Source of the DNA: Sphingobacterium sp. | GTDB lineage: Bacteria; Bacteroidota; Bacteroidia; Sphingobacteriales; Sphingobacteriaceae | NCBI GenBank assembly: GCA_022712315.1 | Contig: JALAGS010000006.1 | Span: forward strand, 1-38,717 | Length of the DNA stretch: 38,717 nt | Direction: 5' to 3' | Part shown: in pieces, positions 1 through 7,636 of the stretch | How the letters are laid out: each line of letters begins with the position of its first letter | Numbering within the stretch: position 1 is the first letter of the stretch | Notes under the pieces: generated by a model | Told to the model about the DNA's origin: nothing | Databases searched by the model: none | What the model saw: the letters and a program-made list of their open reading frames with translations, nothing else | Made by a program: the position numbers and the translations under genes

Positions 1-21
1 ATATACTCTTAACTTTAAAAG

Positions 22-92
22 TTGTCCGACCTGGATTCGAACCAAGACAAACAGAACCAAAAACTGTCGTACTACCCTTATACTATCGGACA
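22..92 (-). tRNA. tRNA-Gln (anticodon TTG)
   Basis: Read on the minus strand, this folds as a full cloverleaf. The 7-bp acceptor stem pairs TGTCCGA with TCGGACA, and the T arm has a CTTGG/CCAGG stem around the TTCGAAT loop. The anticodon loop is TTTTGGT, giving anticodon TTG, which decodes CAA. A U1-A72 pair is typical of tRNA-Gln. The anticodon stem has a T-T mismatch at its top pair (31-39). The discriminator base is A and CCA is not encoded. The gene is identical to the copy at 265-335. Confidence 0.95.
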
Positions 93-138
93 ATGTCTCT
101 AAAAAGTTGACGTTTCCGTCTTTTTCTTTTTGACGACG

Positions 139-168
139 CAAAGATAGAGATTTGTTTTAAAAATCAAA
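139..168 (-). promoter_or_regulatory. Promoter of the downstream tRNA-Gln copy
   Basis: On the minus strand the sequence TATCTTTG (139-146) matches the Bacteroidota -7 box TAnnTTTG exactly. A TTTG (165-168) lies 18 nt further upstream as the -33 element. A start about 7 nt downstream would leave a leader of roughly 40 nt before the tRNA at 92. This is inferred from motif and spacing. Confidence 0.6.
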
Positions 169-225
169 ATGCAAATTTAAAAAAATCTAAACCCTTCTAT
201 AAATAATAAGCCTTGCATATAACGC

Positions 226-256
226 AGAAAAGGCTTGCGATTTGCAAGCCTTTTCT
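226..256 (-). terminator. Terminator of the upstream tRNA-Gln copy
   Basis: A perfect 13-bp inverted repeat (226-238 with 244-256) around a 5-nt loop lies just downstream of the minus-strand tRNA at 265-335. The T-rich stretch CCTTTTCT is inside the 3' arm rather than after it. It separates the two tRNA genes into independent units. Confidence 0.65.
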
Positions 257-264
257 ATTGTTTG

Positions 265-335
265 TTGTCCGACCTGGATTCGAACCAAGACAAACAGAAC
301 CAAAAACTGTCGTACTACCCTTATACTATCGGACA
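265..335 (-). tRNA. tRNA-Gln (anticodon TTG), second copy
   Basis: The sequence is identical across all 71 nt to the tRNA at 22-92, with the same cloverleaf, TTG anticodon, A discriminator and no encoded CCA. It has its own promoter (389-419) and its own terminator (226-256), so the pair is a tandem duplication of whole transcription units rather than a single tRNA operon. Confidence 0.95.
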
Positions 336-388
336 AACAATATCAAAAGTGTTTTCTACCGTAATGATGTCGTTCACATTTGATGATG

Positions 389-419
389 CAAATATACGGA
401 CTATTCTTATTTCTGCAAA
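389..419 (-). promoter_or_regulatory. Promoter of the upstream tRNA-Gln copy
   Basis: On the minus strand TATATTTG (389-396) fits the -7 consensus TAnnTTTG, with TTTG (416-419) 19 nt upstream as the -33 box. The distance to the tRNA 5' end at 335 leaves a leader of about 45 nt. Confidence 0.65.
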
Positions 420-694
420 TAAAAATGTGCTGTCAAGTGCATTGGGGCTGATTTTCAAAGAAATAATTTTTGTTTTTATCTAAAATGATCGGTCTGGTTG
501 CTGTTTTTCTTTCCGAATTTTCATTCCCAATAGACGAGGATGCGTATCAATCTCCTGCCAAGCGCCTAATATCACTGGCTTTAGAAATGTTTTTTTAATT
601 AAGATGTGTTAAAAAATCAGAATAAAGTTCATTTCTTATTAACTTATCCTTATTTTCGAGCCGTATTAATAATACTTTTTACAGTTATCATTTT
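420..694. other. Intergenic stretch between tRNA promoter and DUF2723 gene
   Basis: AT-rich spacer. No convincing gene is seen. TACTTTTT at 673-680, 15 nt before the ATG at 695, could be a degenerate -7 box for the next gene, but no clear -33 partner is visible. Confidence 0.4.
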
Positions 695-3600
695 ATGAAC
701 TATACTAAAATCAACAATCTTTTAGGATGGATATGTGCGCTAATTGCAACTATAGCGTATGTCATGACTGCCGAACGATCGACGAGCTGGTGGGACTGTG
801 GTGAGTTTATCGCTTCAGCCTTTAAGCTTCAAATTGTGCACCAGCCAGGAGCACCGTTATTCTTAATGATTCAAAATATATTCTCTAACCTTGCCGGTGG
901 GGATGTTACACGAATTGCATTCTGGATGAATGTCGGCTCGGCGGTATGTAGTGGTCTGACCATTTTGTTTTTGTTTTGGACAATTACGGCATTAGCAAAG
1001 AAAATCGTTGTAAAGGGTGTTGATGGATCATATACATCAACCGATTTAATTAAAATATTCGGCTCGGGTGCTGTAGGTGCCTTAGCCTACGCATTTACAG
1101 ATACATTTTGGTTTTCTGCCGTGGAATCTGAGGTCTATGCAATGTCTTCATTGTGTACGGCGGTTGTATTTTGGGGGATTCTAAAATGGGAAAACCACGC
1201 CGATGAGGCGGGGTCAGACCGCTGGTTGATTTTTATCGCCTACGTGATGGGGCTTTCCATTGGAGTTCACTTACTGAACCTTTTGGTTATTCCTGCCATT
1301 GCTTTGGTTATCTATTTTAAACGTTCAAAAACAGTTACATCATCAGGGGCAATCAAAGCTTTCTTAATTGGTGTTGTTGTCTTGGCGCTGATCTTATGGG
1401 GTATCATTCAATACACCGTTAAAGCAGCAGCATATTTTGATCTGTTCTTTGTCAACAGCTTGGGCATGGGCTTCGGTACAGGCTTCAACCTATTTATGGT
1501 TTTAGCAGTGGCTCTTTTTGTCTATGGTATCTGGTACTCGATCAAGAAGGCCAAACCGATGCTGAATCTGATCCTGATCAGTGCAGCATTCATCATTTTT
1601 GGTTATAGCTCTTTTGCCATGATCATGGTGCGTGCCAAAGCAAATCCTACTTTAAATAACAGTGATCCAGATAATGCGTTTTCCTTTGTAAGTTATCTCG
1701 GACGTGAGCAATATGCAAGTGAGCCTCTTTTAAACGGACCTACATTTGACGCGCAGGTAGTTGACGCGGAACCGACCTATACGTACAGAAAAGATAAGGA
1801 TAAGTATACGAAAGTGGAAAACGGCATGGACTATAAATACGATAAAACCATGTTTTTTCCGCGTGTTTACAGTTCTAGGGATCAGGGCCATATTGATTAT
1901 TACCGTGATTATTTAAAAATCCCAGAAGGACAGTCTCCGACTTTTGGTGATAATTTGAAGTTCTTTTTCAGTTATCAGATCGGACATATGTATGGACGTT
2001 ATTTCCTGTGGAATTTTGCCGGCCGTCAGAATGACCAACAGGGTCAAGGATCATTTACAGAAGGAAACTGGCAGGCGGGCATCAAGCCGATTGACCAAAT
2101 GCATAATGGTGGACAAAATGCAATTCCGGATTCATTGAAGACTGATCCTTCAAATAATAAATATTACTTCTTGCCTTTGATTATTGGTTTAATCGGTGCA
2201 TTCTGGCATTTTGGAAAGAGACAACGCGATGCGGGAATCGTGGGCTTGTTGTTTTTCTTTACAGGCTTAGCAATTGTATTGTATTTGAATCAAAGTCCGT
2301 TACAACCTCGTGAACGTGACTATGCCTATGCAGGTTCATTTTATGCCTTCGCCATCTGGATCGGTTTGGGCGTATTTGCAATTGCAGATTACCTTAGTAA
2401 AAAAGTGGATGGTAAAGTGGCTGCCGGTGCTGCTACTGTAGCTTGTCTATTGGGTGCTCCAGTATTGTTGGGATTTCAAAACTGGGACGATCACGATCGC
2501 TCAGAAAAAACAACTGCACGTGATCTCGCTAAAAATTATTTAGCTTCTTGTGCGCCAAATGCCATCTTGTTCACCTATGGAGATAACGATACCTATCCTT
2601 TGTGGTATGTACAGGAAGTTGAAAATTATCGTCCGGATGTGCGCGTGGTAAACTTAAGTTTGTTGAGTTCGGACTGGTATATGCGTCAGATGAAACAGAA
2701 AGTGAATCAGGCAGACGGCTTACCAATCAATATTGACGACGAAAAATTCAAAAAAGGTGTTCGTGAAGTCCTTTACTATCAGGATATGAAAGTACCAGGG
2801 CATGTGGATCTGGATTTGATTATGCAGATTTTATTGTCCGACGATCAAAAGAACAAATTGGAGTTGAGAGGTGGTAAGTTCGAAAACTTCCTGCCAACGA
2901 AAAACTTTAGCCTTCCGGTGAATAAAGAGTCTGTTCTGAAAAATAATGTAGTGCCTAAAGCTTGGCAGGAATCCATTGTAGATACAATGAGCTGGACCTA
3001 CAACAGGAATTATATTTCCAGAGCCGAACTGTCTATTTTAAATGTGTTGTTAAATAACGATTGGAAACGTCCGATCTATTTTGCGGCAACCGTTCCAAAT
3101 GACAATTACCTTGGTCTGGATAAATATTTAGTGCAAGAAGGTTTTGCCTTGCGTTTAATGCCAATTGCTACGCCTGCTGGGGCCGAAGGTACATTGGTTG
3201 ATACACAGTCTGCTTATAAAGATATTACAACAAAATATCAATGGGGTAATATGGCGCATGCTTCCTACCTGGATCCTGAATCTTATCGCATGATTACCAT
3301 GATTACCAATACAGTGATGGGTGGTACGGCAACACAATTGATGATGGAAGGACATAAGGATGAGGCACGAAAAGTCGCTGTTGAAACTTATGAGAAAATG
3401 CCAAAACGTGTTTATTTGATGCGTGATATTTTGGGATATATTCCAATTGTTAATGTATTGTATGAAACTGGCGAAACCAAACGTGCAAATGAGATCGTAA
3501 ACCGCAATTTGAAGTTTATGACACAGAATATGCGTTGGTATCAGGATATTGCTCAGACAAAGCCCGAGCTGGAATATTCAAATATAGGTACGGCTCTACG

Positions 3601-3709
3601 TGCTTTGGGCGCTTATAAGAGCATCTTGGCTTCTACCTCGGAAAAACAATTGCTACAGCAAGTGACCGATTTAGAGAAATCATATAAACAACAGTATGGT
3701 GTCGAATAA
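695..3709 (+). CDS. DUF2723 family membrane protein (protein O-mannosyltransferase-like)
   Basis: A 1004-residue multi-pass membrane protein. The N-terminal half is rich in hydrophobic helices, and the first external loop carries the family signature WWDCGEF at residues 32-38, with D34 and E37 placed like the acidic catalytic pair of GT-C glycosyltransferases. A second conserved stretch, LQPRERDYAYAGSFYAF, lies near residue 545, followed by more helices and then a soluble C-terminal half. DUF2723 proteins are widespread in Bacteroidota and are annotated as O-mannosyltransferase-like enzymes acting on exported proteins from a lipid-linked donor. The precise substrate cannot be read from the sequence. 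The gene stands alone, with tRNA genes upstream and a strong terminator directly downstream. The ATG at 695 places the first membrane helix at residues 9-24. Confidence 0.9.
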   Translation: MNYTKINNLLGWICALIATIAYVMTAERSTSWWDCGEFIASAFKLQIVHQPGAPLFLMIQNIFSNLAGGDVTRIAFWMNVGSAVCSGLTILFLFWTITALAKKIVVKGVDGSYTSTDLIKIFGSGAVGALAYAFTDTFWFSAVESEVYAMSSLCTAVVFWGILKWENHADEAGSDRWLIFIAYVMGLSIGVHLLNLLVIPAIALVIYFKRSKTVTSSGAIKAFLIGVVVLALILWGIIQYTVKAAAYFDLFFVNSLGMGFGTGFNLFMVLAVALFVYGIWYSIKKAKPMLNLILISAAFIIFGYSSFAMIMVRAKANPTLNNSDPDNAFSFVSYLGREQYASEPLLNGPTFDAQVVDAEPTYTYRKDKDKYTKVENGMDYKYDKTMFFPRVYSSRDQGHIDYYRDYLKIPEGQSPTFGDNLKFFFSYQIGHMYGRYFLWNFAGRQNDQQGQGSFTEGNWQAGIKPIDQMHNGGQNAIPDSLKTDPSNNKYYFLPLIIGLIGAFWHFGKRQRDAGIVGLLFFFTGLAIVLYLNQSPLQPRERDYAYAGSFYAFAIWIGLGVFAIADYLSKKVDGKVAAGAATVACLLGAPVLLGFQNWDDHDRSEKTTARDLAKNYLASCAPNAILFTYGDNDTYPLWYVQEVENYRPDVRVVNLSLLSSDWYMRQMKQKVNQADGLPINIDDEKFKKGVREVLYYQDMKVPGHVDLDLIMQILLSDDQKNKLELRGGKFENFLPTKNFSLPVNKESVLKNNVVPKAWQESIVDTMSWTYNRNYISRAELSILNVLLNNDWKRPIYFAATVPNDNYLGLDKYLVQEGFALRLMPIATPAGAEGTLVDTQSAYKDITTKYQWGNMAHASYLDPESYRMITMITNTVMGGTATQLMMEGHKDEARKVAVETYEKMPKRVYLMRDILGYIPIVNVLYETGETKRANEIVNRNLKFMTQNMRWYQDIAQTKPELEYSNIGTALRALGAYKSILASTSEKQLLQQVTDLEKSYKQQYGVE

Positions 3710-3738
3710 CAGTTAAAGACATTATTTTAATATAAAAC

Positions 3739-3813
3739 GCTGCCCTTTGCTGCAGGCCTTCAAAAAAAGAAATTTGTTTTTTTGAAGCGATGTAGGAAAG
3801 GGCAGCTTTTTTT
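3739..3813 (+). terminator. Long-stem terminator after the DUF2723 gene
   Basis: Outer arms GCTGCCCTTT (3739-3748) and AAAGGGCAGC (3797-3806) pair perfectly and are followed by a run of seven T. An inner hairpin formed by CTTCAAAAAAA and TTTTTTTGAAG extends it. This is a clear intrinsic terminator. Confidence 0.85.
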
Positions 3814-4001
3814 GATTATTTTTTCTTAGCTTAAGGGCGTATAAACCAGCCTGAATTAGGATGAAATACCCCTGTATAAGAAGTATACTTGCTTATGAAA
3901 ACTATCTGGGGATTCTATACATGGCCTTTACAACCTCCTAAGGCAGCATGGATGCCTAGGGCGGAGATGAAAATCGATACTTAATAAATAATTATTTGCA
4001 T
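3814..4001 (+). other. Leader region of the APC permease
   Basis: No gene is seen. A short hairpin with stem CCTA-GGCA / TGCC-TAGG and one bulged A sits at 3937-3960, about 40 nt before the permease start. No known riboswitch class is recognisable and no perfect TAnnTTTG box is present. Confidence 0.3.
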
Positions 4002-5399
4002 ATGAAGCGCCAATTAAAATTGTGGGATGCAGTTATGCTGGTCATGGGATCAATGATCGGAAGCGGTATTTTTATTGTCTCGAGTGATATGATGCGGCAA
4101 CTGGGGTCCGGATATTGGTTGGCGATAGTCTGGCTGTTGACAGCATTGGCTACTGTTGCGGCAGCAATATGTTATGGTGAATTGTCGTCAATGTATCCGA
4201 AGGCTGGAGGTCAATATACCTATCTGACAGAAATATTTGGTAAGCCAATCGGTTTTCTATATGGTTGGAGTTTGTTTACCGTTATTCAAACGGGGACGAT
4301 CGCTGCAGTAGCTGTTGCTTTTGGTAAGTTTACCGCTTACCTCATTCCGCAGCTGAATGACGCTGCCCCGCTGTTCCAGCGTGGAGAGTTTAAGATTACC
4401 TGGATACAGATCCTCGCTATGGGCGTTATTATACTGCTTACCTTTATCAATACAAGAGGGATCAAAAGCGGTAAATCCGTTCAGTCTTTCTTTACTTCTG
4501 CCAAAATCATTGCCTTGATTTTATTGATTGTAGGTGGTTTGTTGTTGATTAAGGAAAATCATTTTTCGGAAAATATGGCGTACGGCTGGGATTCTTTTCA
4601 AAACTTAAAAGGTGCTGGCTGGACGCAGATCTCTGGAGGGGCATTGATGGGGGCATTGGCTGCAGCGATGGTCGGTTCGGTATTTAGCAGTGTGGCCTGG
4701 GAAAATGTGACGTTTGTTTCCGGCGAGATTGTCAATCCGCAGCGCAATGTTGTTCGGGCATTGGTCATTGGCACGAGCCTGGTGATGTTGCTTTATATCA
4801 GTTGTAATTACATTTACCTAGCGGCTTTAAATCGGGAGGAGATTGCTTTCGCCGCCAATGATCGCGTTGCCATTGCAGCCGCGGAAAAAATGCTTGGGCA
4901 TAGTGGCACGATCGCTATGGCAATTCTGGTTATGATCTCTACCTTTGGTTGTGTCAACGGACTTGCGCTTTCAGGAGCGCGTGTTTTTCAAACCATGGCA
5001 AAAGATGGTCTATTTCTGAAGCAAGCTATTCCCAATAACAAATATGATGTGCCTGCAAGATCCTTATGGCTACAGGGAATTTGGGCTTCTTTGCTTTGTC
5101 TAAGCGGGCAATACGGCAATTTACTTGATATGATATCCTTTGTTATCGTGATATTCTATATGATTACTGTGCTTGGTGTTATTATACAACGTATCCGTAG
5201 ACCGGATTTGGAACGTAGCTATAAGACTTTCCTATTTCCGGTGACACCAATCCTGTACTTGCTGATCGGCACAGTGTTTTGTGTATTACTGATTATTTAT
5301 AAACCACAATACACTTGGCCGGGCTTTATACTCGTGCTTATTGGGGTGCCGGTATACTTTTTTGCCCGGAATAATAAAAATACACAGGTAGACCAGTGA
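4002..5399 (+). CDS. APC superfamily amino acid permease
   Basis: A 465-residue inner-membrane transporter with about 12 predicted helices. The first helix carries the APC signature GSMIGSGIFIV (residues 16-26), the substrate-binding break typical of amino acid permeases. The sequence YPKAGGQYTYLTE after helix 2 is also typical of the LAT/SteT-like branch, whose members exchange or take up neutral amino acids. The substrate is not determinable here. The ATG at 4002 is preferred over an in-frame TTG two codons upstream, since it starts directly with KRQLKLWDAV as in relatives. The gene is monocistronic, flanked by a terminator upstream and about 175 nt of spacer downstream. Confidence 0.88.
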   Translation: MKRQLKLWDAVMLVMGSMIGSGIFIVSSDMMRQLGSGYWLAIVWLLTALATVAAAICYGELSSMYPKAGGQYTYLTEIFGKPIGFLYGWSLFTVIQTGTIAAVAVAFGKFTAYLIPQLNDAAPLFQRGEFKITWIQILAMGVIILLTFINTRGIKSGKSVQSFFTSAKIIALILLIVGGLLLIKENHFSENMAYGWDSFQNLKGAGWTQISGGALMGALAAAMVGSVFSSVAWENVTFVSGEIVNPQRNVVRALVIGTSLVMLLYISCNYIYLAALNREEIAFAANDRVAIAAAEKMLGHSGTIAMAILVMISTFGCVNGLALSGARVFQTMAKDGLFLKQAIPNNKYDVPARSLWLQGIWASLLCLSGQYGNLLDMISFVIVIFYMITVLGVIIQRIRRPDLERSYKTFLFPVTPILYLLIGTVFCVLLIIYKPQYTWPGFILVLIGVPVYFFARNNKNTQVDQ

Positions 5400-5551
5400 T
5401 CATGGGCTGTGAAATGTCAATTTTAAACAGGGGGTCTGCGGATAAATGAAGGAAATGTACATCGCTAAAATCAGATGGACGTAGGCGCAGTGAAGCATGC
5501 GAATATTGAAATTAATTGCCCCTCATGGCTTTATTTTTATTAAAAAAAGTG

Positions 5552-5559
5552 TAGCTTTG
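5552..5559 (+). promoter_or_regulatory. -7 box of the pyrR promoter
   Basis: TAGCTTTG matches TAnnTTTG perfectly and ends 16 nt before the pyrR ATG at 5576. The expected transcription start near 5566 would leave a leader of about 10 nt, too short for an attenuator in front of pyrR. The -33 region is T-rich but lacks a clean TTG. Confidence 0.55.
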
Positions 5560-5575
5560 CTCAAACATTCCCATA

Positions 5576-6139
5576 ATGAAACAGTCGATTTTATTAGACG
5601 GACCAAAATTTCAAATCACAATTCAAAGACTATGTCGTCAATTGATTGAGAATCACGGTGATTTTTCAAATGCTGTCGTCATAGGTATTCAGCCCCGAGG
5701 AACTTTCTTAGCTCGACGTATTGTCAAAGAGCTCGAGCAGATGATTGGAAAAGAGATTTTAGTTGGTGATTTGGATATTACCTTTTATCGCGATGACTTC
5801 CGCACAAAAGGGAATGCTGGTCCGCTCTTAGCAAATAGCACAAATATCAATTTTATTGTAGAAGGTAAAGACGTCATTTTTATAGATGATGTTTTATGGA
5901 CAGGACGTACTATTCGTGCCGCGATGGATGCTGTACAGGCATTCGGCCGGGCAAGAAGCATAGAACTGCTTGTTTTGGTCGATCGTCGGTTCTCTAGACA
6001 GATCCCTATTCAGCCTGATTATATCGGAATACAGGTAGATTCAATTGATTCACAAAAAGTAATTGTTAACTGGAAAGAATCCGAGGATCAGGATAGTATT
6101 ATCCTGATTACGGAGAAGAAAACTTCAGCTAGCGATTAA
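5576..6139 (+). CDS. pyrR: Bifunctional pyr regulator / uracil phosphoribosyltransferase PyrR
   Basis: A 187-residue type I phosphoribosyltransferase. The PRPP-binding loop is VIFIDDVLWTGRT at residues 100-112, with the paired aspartates D104-D105. IGIQPRGTFLARR (residues 36-48) and the central DITFYRDDF stretch are diagnostic of PyrR. The family converts uracil and PRPP to UMP and, in Firmicutes, binds pyr mRNA to cause attenuation. Whether it regulates RNA here is unknown. It precedes pyrB by 180 nt, so a shared role in pyrimidine synthesis is clear, but the spacer carries a dispersed repeat instead of an obvious attenuator. Confidence 0.93.
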   Translation: MKQSILLDGPKFQITIQRLCRQLIENHGDFSNAVVIGIQPRGTFLARRIVKELEQMIGKEILVGDLDITFYRDDFRTKGNAGPLLANSTNINFIVEGKDVIFIDDVLWTGRTIRAAMDAVQAFGRARSIELLVLVDRRFSRQIPIQPDYIGIQVDSIDSQKVIVNWKESEDQDSIILITEKKTSASD

Positions 6140-6195
6140 TAGGGGTGCAGTAAGATCCTGGAGGTATTGTCTACCTTTGGAGGTGCACGCTGTCA

Positions 6196-6289
6196 ATAAA
6201 ACCTTCATGACTTCGCAGACGCCAACAGCAATGAAAGCAAACTGAAGGTTCTTTCTGGCCAATAAGATCAGACACTTTCAGAAAAAAAA
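6196..6289 (+). repeat. Dispersed intergenic repeat, copy A
   Basis: This segment aligns without gaps to 23076-23169 (about 15 mismatches in 89 positions over 6201-6289) and, on the opposite strand, to 28928-29004. The core GCCAACAGCAATGAAAGC is nearly invariant. The flanks AACCTTCA and TGAAGGTT can pair around it. The element ends in a run of eight A. It sits between pyrR and pyrB. Its nature is unknown: it could be a MITE-like element, a relic of a protein-coding repeat, or an RNA element. Confidence 0.75.
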
Positions 6290-6319
6290 TGATTAGTAAA
6301 TATTTGAATATACTATAAA

Positions 6320-7258
6320 ATGTCATCTGTAGCAGAACAATTAAGTACTCGCCATTTATTGGGGATCAAAGATCTGAATGAGAAAGATATCCAATTGATC
6401 CTGGATACAGCAAGTAATTTCAAAGAGGTATTAAATAGGCCGATCAAAAAAGTTCCTTCATTACGGGATATTACGATTGCCAACGTGTTTTTTGAAAATT
6501 CAACGCGGACACGCTTGTCATTTGAACTTGCTGAAAAAAGACTTTCTGCAGATATTGTTAATTTTGCGGCATCCTCGTCTTCAGTAAGCAAAGGCGAGAC
6601 ACTCATCGATACGGTCAATAATATTCTTGCCATGAAGGTCGATATGATTGTGATGCGGCATCCCTATGCAGGAGCTGGGGTATTTCTAAGTAAACATGTT
6701 GATGCACAGATTGTCAATGCCGGTGACGGCGCACATGAACACCCGACGCAAGCTTTGCTTGACTCTTTTTCAATCCGTGAGCGGTATGGTGACGTAGCCG
6801 GTCGTAAAATCGCTATCGTTGGAGATATCACGCATTCACGTGTTGCATTGTCCAATATCCTATGTCTGCAAAAGCAGGGGGCAGAAGTGATGGTTTGTGG
6901 TCCAACAACATTAATTCCCAAACATATTACATCATTAGGTGTAAAAGTTGAACATGATTTGAGAAAAGCGCTGAACTGGTGTGATGTGGCAAATATGTTA
7001 CGGATTCAATTGGAACGTCAGGATATTGCCTATTTTCCTTCCTTAAGGGAATATTCCATGCTTTATGGATTGAATAAAGAAATTTTGGATTCTTTAGAGA
7101 AGCCGATCACAATTATGCATCCCGGACCAATCAATCGGGGTGTTGAGATCACATCGGATGTCGCGGATAGCGAACATTCCATTATTTTGGATCAGGTTGA
7201 AAATGGTGTTGCTGTGCGTATGGCTGTCTTGTATCTACTAGCAGGACAACGCGGATAG
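6320..7258 (+). CDS. pyrB: Aspartate carbamoyltransferase catalytic subunit
   Basis: A 312-residue enzyme joining carbamoyl phosphate and aspartate in the second step of pyrimidine synthesis, in the cytosol. The carbamoyl phosphate loop STRTR is at residues 61-65, the SxxxKGE motif lies at about 87-93, and HEHPTQ (139-144) and HPGPINRG near 267 complete the active site. Length and motifs are those of the family's catalytic chain. No regulatory chain pyrI is present nearby. The ATG at 6320 begins MSSVAEQLSTRHLLG, the usual N terminus. pyrR is 180 nt upstream; a terminator follows. Confidence 0.96.
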   Translation: MSSVAEQLSTRHLLGIKDLNEKDIQLILDTASNFKEVLNRPIKKVPSLRDITIANVFFENSTRTRLSFELAEKRLSADIVNFAASSSSVSKGETLIDTVNNILAMKVDMIVMRHPYAGAGVFLSKHVDAQIVNAGDGAHEHPTQALLDSFSIRERYGDVAGRKIAIVGDITHSRVALSNILCLQKQGAEVMVCGPTTLIPKHITSLGVKVEHDLRKALNWCDVANMLRIQLERQDIAYFPSLREYSMLYGLNKEILDSLEKPITIMHPGPINRGVEITSDVADSEHSIILDQVENGVAVRMAVLYLLAGQRG

Positions 7259-7330
7259 TTTAACCTTCGTTTGAAGTGCCCCTGTGGCGATTCGGAACGA
7301 GGTTATACTGTTTTCTAATTCAACAATATT

Positions 7331-7366
7331 ATGCCTGACTTTATTTTTTGTCGGGCATATTTTTTG
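7331..7366 (+). terminator. Terminator after pyrB
   Basis: ATGCCTGAC (7331-7339) pairs with GTCGGGCAT (7350-7358) with one G-T wobble and is followed by ATTTTTTG. This is a typical intrinsic terminator. Confidence 0.85.
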
Positions 7367-7596
7367 TGCAAAATTTCCGTTATAATACAGGGTTATACAC
7401 AGATGTTAATAACTTTTGTGTAAAATAGCTCAATTAAAGTATAATTTAGTAAAATGAATAAAACTATCTCCCTGAGAAGTGGAGGTGTGAATTGATTTTC
7501 AATAAATTTTGATCTATCTTCAAGCCATCAAAGGCGGTAGAGTTTTGATGAATTTGAATTTAAATCAAATGATCGTTTTTTGGAGGGAGATTCATT
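7367..7596 (+). other. Intergenic stretch upstream of the TPR gene
   Basis: AT-rich spacer within the 378-nt gap between pyrB and the TPR gene. I see no gene, repeat or recognisable riboswitch in it. Confidence 0.4.
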
Positions 7597-7604
7597 TACA
7601 TTTG
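7597..7604 (+). promoter_or_regulatory. -7 box of the TPR/outer-membrane operon
   Basis: TACATTTG matches TAnnTTTG and lies 32 nt before the ATG at 7637. A TTG (7580-7582) is present but only 14 nt upstream, shorter than usual, so the -33 box is uncertain. Confidence 0.5.
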
Positions 7605-7636
7605 CAGATAAATAACATATTAAGGTTTCACATATT

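Noticed and set aside
235..483. 82-codon open frame across the second tRNA region
   Set aside because: It reads through the tRNA-Gln gene, its promoter and terminator; composition is that of antisense tRNA sequence.
5425..5460. Possible fourth copy of the dispersed repeat (GTCTGCG followed by ATGAAGG)
   Set aside because: Only two short words match and spacing differs; not enough to tell from chance.
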